NCBI RefSeq assembly: GCF_000813745.1
Contig: NZ_JWLC01000003.1
Span: forward strand, 53,288 to 117,287
Length of the DNA: 64,000 bases
Direction: 5' to 3'
Source of the DNA: Leisingera sp. ANG-M1
GTDB lineage: Bacteria; Pseudomonadota; Alphaproteobacteria; Rhodobacterales; Rhodobacteraceae
Shown here: piece by piece, positions 60,839 to 64,000 of the stretch
How the letters are laid out: each line of letters begins with the position of its first letter
Position numbering within the stretch: the stretch's first letter is position 1
Notes under the pieces: model-generated
Told to the model about the DNA's origin: nothing
Database searches by the model: none
What the model saw: only the letters and a program-made list of their open reading frames with translations
Made by a program: the position numbers and the translations under genes

Positions 60839-61603
60839 ATGACCCAGCTCCCCAACTCCACAGACCGCAAAATGGGCCTGGTCATCGACCTGGACACCTG
60901 CGTCGGCTGCCATGCCTGCGTGATCTCCTGCAAAGGCTGGAACACCGAAAACTACGGCGCGCCGCTGTCGGACCAGAACCCCTATGGCGGCGACCCGTCG
61001 GGCACCTTCCTGAACCGGGTGCACTCCTATGAGGTGCAGCCGGAGCAGGGCCATGCGCAGCTGATCCATTTCCCCAAGTCCTGCCTGCACTGCGAGGACG
61101 CACCCTGTGTCACCGTCTGCCCCACCGGCGCCAGTTACAAGCGCGTCGAGGACGGCATTGTGCTGGTGAACGAGGACCATTGCATCGGCTGCGGCCTCTG
61201 CGCCTGGTCCTGCCCCTACGGCGCGCGGGAACTGGATCTGGCCGAAGGGGTGATGAAGAAATGCACCCTCTGCGTTGACCGGATCTATAACGAGAACCTG
61301 CCGGAGGTGGACCGCATCCCCTCTTGCGTGCGCACCTGCCCGGCAGGCGCGCGCCACTTCGGCGATCTGGGCGATCCGGACAGCGATGTCTCCAAACTGG
61401 TGGCAGAGCGCGGCGGCATGGACCTGATGCCTGAGATGGGCACCAAGCCGGTGAACAAATACCTGCCGCCCCGCCCCAAGGACACCATCGAAGAGGAGAT
61501 CGACATCCTCGCGCCGCTGCTGGCGCCGGTGGCTGAGGAACCGCAGGGCTTCATGGGCTGGCTGGACAAGGCCCTCGACAAACTTCCGGGAGGAGCGAAC
61601 TGA
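60839..61603 (+). CDS. soeB: Sulfite dehydrogenase SoeB, iron-sulfur subunit
   Basis: The protein has 254 residues from MTQLPNSTDRKMGLVIDLDT, with GGAGG upstream. Four cysteine clusters for 4Fe-4S centres: CVGCHACVISC (about 18-28), CLHCEDAPCVTVCPTG, CIGCGLCAWSCPYG and CTLCVDR with CVRTCPAG. It carries electrons from SoeA to the membrane subunit. DmsB-like. It overlaps soeC by one base pattern (TGATG). Confidence 0.93.
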   Translation: MTQLPNSTDRKMGLVIDLDTCVGCHACVISCKGWNTENYGAPLSDQNPYGGDPSGTFLNRVHSYEVQPEQGHAQLIHFPKSCLHCEDAPCVTVCPTGASYKRVEDGIVLVNEDHCIGCGLCAWSCPYGARELDLAEGVMKKCTLCVDRIYNENLPEVDRIPSCVRTCPAGARHFGDLGDPDSDVSKLVAERGGMDLMPEMGTKPVNKYLPPRPKDTIEEEIDILAPLLAPVAEEPQGFMGWLDKALDKLPGGAN

Positions 61604-62490
61604 TGCATCCCGCACCCTCAGTTATCATCTTCACCACCCTGTCAGGGCTTGGCTTTGGATTGCTGTTCTTCCTTGGCCTCGGCCAGCCCGCTGTAACCGG
61701 CACAGTGGCCTTTGTGTTCTACGTCATCGCCTTTGGCCTGGCTTGCGGCGGCCTCCTGGCCTCGACCTTCCACCTGGGCCACCCGGAGCGCGCCTGGCGC
61801 GCCTTTACCCAGTGGAAAACCAGCTGGCTGTCGCGCGAAGGCGTCTGCGCTGTTGGTGCCCTGATCGTCATGGGCCTTTACGCGATTGGCGCGATGTTCT
61901 TGGACAGCCAGTGGACCTTGCTGGGCTGGATCGGTGCGGCACTCAGCCTCGCCACAGTATTCACCACCTCGATGATCTACACCCAGCTGAAGACCATCCC
62001 GCGCTGGAACATGGAGCTGACACCTGCGGTGTTCCTCTCCTTCAGCCTGGCGGGCGGTGCGCTGCTGGCCGGTGCCGAGGCCGTAGCGCCCTGGCTCTTG
62101 GCCATCGCAGGTGCGGTGCAGTTGGCCTACTGGGCCAAGGGCGACAAAGCGCTGGAGGCCTCCGGCACCAACCTGGGCACTGCCACCGGCCTGGGTGATC
62201 GCGGCGCGGTGCGGGCGTTTGAGCCGCCGCACACCGGCTCCAATTACCTGCTGCGCGAGTTTGTGCATGTGGTGGGCCGCAAGCACGCGCAGAAGCTGCG
62301 GATGATTGCCTTTGTGCTGGGCTTTGCGCTGCCGCTCCTGCTGATCCTGACTCCGGTTCAGGGTGTTGTGATCAAGCATCTGTTTGCCGCCCTTGCGGTG
62401 ATCTCGCACCTGGCAGGCGTCGCCACCTCGCGCTGGCTGTTCTTTGCCCAGGCCGAGCATGTGGTCGGCCTCTACTACGGCAAACGCTGA
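61603..62490 (+). CDS. soeC: Sulfite dehydrogenase SoeC, DmsC-type membrane anchor
   Basis: The protein has 295 residues with eight membrane helices. The DmsC-family line ASTFHLGHPERAWRAFTQWK at about 45-64, followed by TSWLSREG, is clear. FEPPHTGSNYLLREFVHVVG is in a later loop. It anchors SoeAB on the cytoplasmic face and hands electrons to quinone. The ATG overlaps the soeB TGA. A strong terminator follows. Confidence 0.92.
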   Translation: MHPAPSVIIFTTLSGLGFGLLFFLGLGQPAVTGTVAFVFYVIAFGLACGGLLASTFHLGHPERAWRAFTQWKTSWLSREGVCAVGALIVMGLYAIGAMFLDSQWTLLGWIGAALSLATVFTTSMIYTQLKTIPRWNMELTPAVFLSFSLAGGALLAGAEAVAPWLLAIAGAVQLAYWAKGDKALEASGTNLGTATGLGDRGAVRAFEPPHTGSNYLLREFVHVVGRKHAQKLRMIAFVLGFALPLLLILTPVQGVVIKHLFAALAVISHLAGVATSRWLFFAQAEHVVGLYYGKR

Positions 62491-62497
62491 CACGTCC

Positions 62498-62530
62498 CGG
62501 GGCGCCCACTGCGGCGCCCCGAACTTTTTT
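62498..62530 (+). terminator. Rho-independent terminator of soeABC
   Basis: CGGGGCGCC-CACTGC-GGCGCCCCG is a 9-bp stem followed by AAC and TTTTTT. It begins 8 bases after the soeC stop. Confidence 0.9.
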
Positions 62531-62550
62531 CCGGCTTTTTCTTCCGGCCC

Positions 62551-62577
62551 TGTCACAAACCGCCCAGCTGTCTCGTC
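62551..62577 (+). promoter_or_regulatory. ECF41-type promoter
   Basis: TGTCACA (62551-62557), a spacer of exactly 16 bases, and CGTC (62574-62577) match the published ECF41 target promoter TGTCACA-N16-CGTC. It lies 34 bases before the AhpD-like gene, whose partner gene encodes the ECF41 sigma factor itself, so autoregulation is expected. Confidence 0.85.
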
Positions 62578-62610
62578 CTGTTCCTGAACCCCTTAGAAAG
62601 GAACAGACAG

Positions 62611-63072
62611 ATGACCCCGCGCCTTGACTACTTTTCCATTGCCTCCGACCTGTTTCAGCCGATGCTGGAGCAGGAAAAACTGTTCAAGGAGAGCACCCTG
62701 GAACACAGCTTGGTCGAGCTGGTGAAACTGCGCGCCTCGCAGATCAACGGCTGCGCCTATTGCATTCACATGCACAGCCATGACCTGCGCGCCCACGGTG
62801 AAAGCGAAGACCGGATGCACCTGCTGAACGCCTGGCGCGAGTCGCCGCTGTATTCGGACCGGGAGCGCGCTGCCCTGGCCTGGTGCGAAGCTCTCACTCG
62901 TGTCGAGACCACTGGTGCGCCGGATGCGGATTATGCTGCGGTTCAGCAGCATTTCGAACCGCGCGAGCAGGTGGCGCTGACCTTGCTGATCTCGGCAATC
63001 AACGCCTGGAACCGGATTGCAATCGGCTTCCGCACCCCGCATCCTGCCGCCCGGGAGGCAAGTGCCGCATGA
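62611..63072 (+). CDS. Carboxymuconolactone decarboxylase/AhpD-like protein
   Basis: The protein has 153 residues. The AhpD-type redox motif is Cys48-x-x-Cys51 with His55 in NGCAYCIHMHSHDLR. All-helical, single domain. LVELVKLRASQ before it and ERAALAWCEALTRVE after it are family lines. AhpD-like proteins are alkylhydroperoxidases or electron donors in peroxide reduction. Such genes are the usual partner of ECF41 sigma factors, and here the stop overlaps the sigma start by 4 bp. AAAGGA precedes the ATG. Confidence 0.92.
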   Translation: MTPRLDYFSIASDLFQPMLEQEKLFKESTLEHSLVELVKLRASQINGCAYCIHMHSHDLRAHGESEDRMHLLNAWRESPLYSDRERAALAWCEALTRVETTGAPDADYAAVQQHFEPREQVALTLLISAINAWNRIAIGFRTPHPAAREASAA

Positions 63073-63950
63073 AGGCTCAGCAGCAAACAAAGGGAACCGA
63101 TGCGTTCCTGACAGCCCGGCCGCGATTGTTCGCGGCCGCCTACCGGATGCTGGGTACGGTGAGCGATGCCGAGGACATTCTGCAGGACGCGTTCCTGCGC
63201 TGGCAGGCGGCCCCGCAAGCGCAGGTTCAGGATCCGACCGGCTATCTGATGCGGATCACCACGCGGCTGTGCCTGGATCAGCTGAAGTCGGCCCGGGCCC
63301 GACGCGAGACCTACCCCGGCGAATGGCTGCCCGAGCCGGTTCTGACCGAGGATGCCACCGAACTGCTGGACCACGACGTCACGGTGGCCCTGCTGCTGGC
63401 GCTGGAACGGCTGTCGCCGCTGGAGCGGGCCGCTTTTCTGCTGCATGACATTTTTGACGGTGCTTATGAGGATATCGCCGCCGCGCTGGAGCGCTCGCCC
63501 GAGGCCTGCCGCCAATTGGCGGCGCGCGCCCGACGCAAGGTGCAGCAGCTGCCGCCCAATGAGCTGGAAAGCCCGGAACAGGGCTTGGAGCTGGCCGAGG
63601 CCTTCTTTCATGCCTCCCGCACCGGCGATATGGCCTCCTTGACGCGGATGCTGACGCAGGACGTGCAGCTGATCTCGGACGGCGGCGGCAAGGCGATGGC
63701 GGCGCTGAACCCGATTTACGGGCGCGACAAGGTCCTGCGCCTGATCGAAGGCATTGCGCGCAAATTCGGGCAAGGCGACCCGGACCGCTGGCGGACCTGC
63801 CGGCTGAACGGCCTGCCGGCCATCCTGCATTGGGCCGAGGACGGTATTCTGCAGGCAACCTCCCTGGAAATCCGGGACGGCCGGGTCTCCCGCATATATG
63901 TGACCCGCAATCCGGACAAGACCGCGCATCTGGCCGAAGCGCTGGCATAG
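63069..63950 (+). CDS. ECF41-family RNA polymerase sigma factor
   Basis: The protein has 293 residues. Sigma region 2 is at about 10-75 (AAAYRMLGTVSDAEDILQDA), region 4 at about 105-160 (LERLSPLERAAFLLHDIFDG), and a SnoaL-like C-terminal domain at about 170-293. All three ECF41 marks are present: WLPEP at 86-90, DGGGK at 204-208 and NPDK at 281-284. In this family the fused C-terminal domain replaces a separate anti-sigma factor and tunes activity. It is coupled to the AhpD-like gene and probably transcribes both from the promoter at 62551. Confidence 0.94.
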   Translation: MKAQQQTKGTDAFLTARPRLFAAAYRMLGTVSDAEDILQDAFLRWQAAPQAQVQDPTGYLMRITTRLCLDQLKSARARRETYPGEWLPEPVLTEDATELLDHDVTVALLLALERLSPLERAAFLLHDIFDGAYEDIAAALERSPEACRQLAARARRKVQQLPPNELESPEQGLELAEAFFHASRTGDMASLTRMLTQDVQLISDGGGKAMAALNPIYGRDKVLRLIEGIARKFGQGDPDRWRTCRLNGLPAILHWAEDGILQATSLEIRDGRVSRIYVTRNPDKTAHLAEALA

Positions 63951-64000
63951 AGCGGGCGGGAGGGGCCAGCCCCTCTTGCCCCTTCGGGGCAATTCACCCC
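63951..64000. repeat. R3-type repeat, cut by the window end
   Basis: GAGGGGCCAGCCCCTCTTGC then CCCTTCGGGGCAATTCACCC follows the sigma gene stop. It parallels the start of the R3 element at 1801 (GGGGCGCTGCCCCTCTTGGC, then CCAATTCACCCC). The rest lies outside the window. Confidence 0.6.

Noticed and set aside
1..64000. CRISPR arrays, tRNA or rRNA genes, prophage or transposase genes
   Set aside because: No regular spacer-repeat array, cloverleaf, rRNA-like stretch or mobile-element protein was found on either strand by reading.

Overview
The window reads as chromosomal DNA of a high-GC alphaproteobacterium of the family Rhodobacteraceae, most likely the Roseobacter group (Leisingera, Phaeobacter or Ruegeria type). 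The evidence is the gene set: a taurine route made of tpa, tauR, xsc and pta with a SoeABC sulfite dehydrogenase, a C-P lyase operon carrying a DUF1045 gene, a tupBCA tungstate transporter, nadABC, and an Entner-Doudoroff block zwf-edd-eda. No rRNA, tRNA, CRISPR array, prophage or insertion sequence was seen. This looks like a core or adaptive metabolic region rather than a recent island.

Layout. Positions 1-1788: the 3' end of a peptide-type ABC permease and a family III CoA-transferase whose domains look circularly permuted. 2006-4327: an MscS-type channel. 4722-11235: a tightly coupled seven-gene run of four GT-B glycosyltransferases, a histidine phosphatase, a NodB-like deacetylase and a methyltransferase, which I cannot match to any named pathway. 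11458-19437: the phosphonate (C-P lyase) locus phnGHIJKLN, phnM, a 2H phosphoesterase and the regulator PhnF. 19741-21955: tupBCA. 22245-25708: nadABC. 25725-29334: a gtr-like glucosylation module (gtrB, gtrA, methyltransferase, GtrII-like membrane transferase). 29537-33640: a CocE-type hydrolase, a divergent HTH regulator and a second CoA-transferase. 34209-38450: zwf, edd and eda, without pgl. 38463-42415: an apparent D-amino-acid operon. 42730-47464: a dimethylformamidase-like protein, a DsbA/FrnE oxidoreductase, a class III aminotransferase and a BKACE enzyme. 47749-62490: taurine catabolism with an inserted SDR/ArsR/permease/LAS-peptidase block. 62611-63950: an ECF41 sigma factor module.

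How it works together. Taurine nitrogen is removed by Tpa. Sulfoacetaldehyde is split by Xsc into acetyl phosphate and sulfite. Pta makes acetyl-CoA, the TauE-type protein can export sulfite, and SoeABC can oxidise sulfite to sulfate in the cytoplasm. Pairs of boxes matching the published TauR site lie upstream of tpa, tauR and xsc, with the same 23-bp phasing at tpa and xsc. The phosphonate genes process ribosyl-phosphonates. The 2H phosphoesterase could take the place of PhnP, which is absent from this window.

Between genes there are recurring short, GC-rich, hairpin-forming repeats, several placed just 3' of stop codons. The most interesting points are the unnamed glycan cluster, the 3'-flanking repeat family, the opposite-strand small membrane protein inside the phn operon, the permuted CoA-transferase and a textbook ECF41 promoter.
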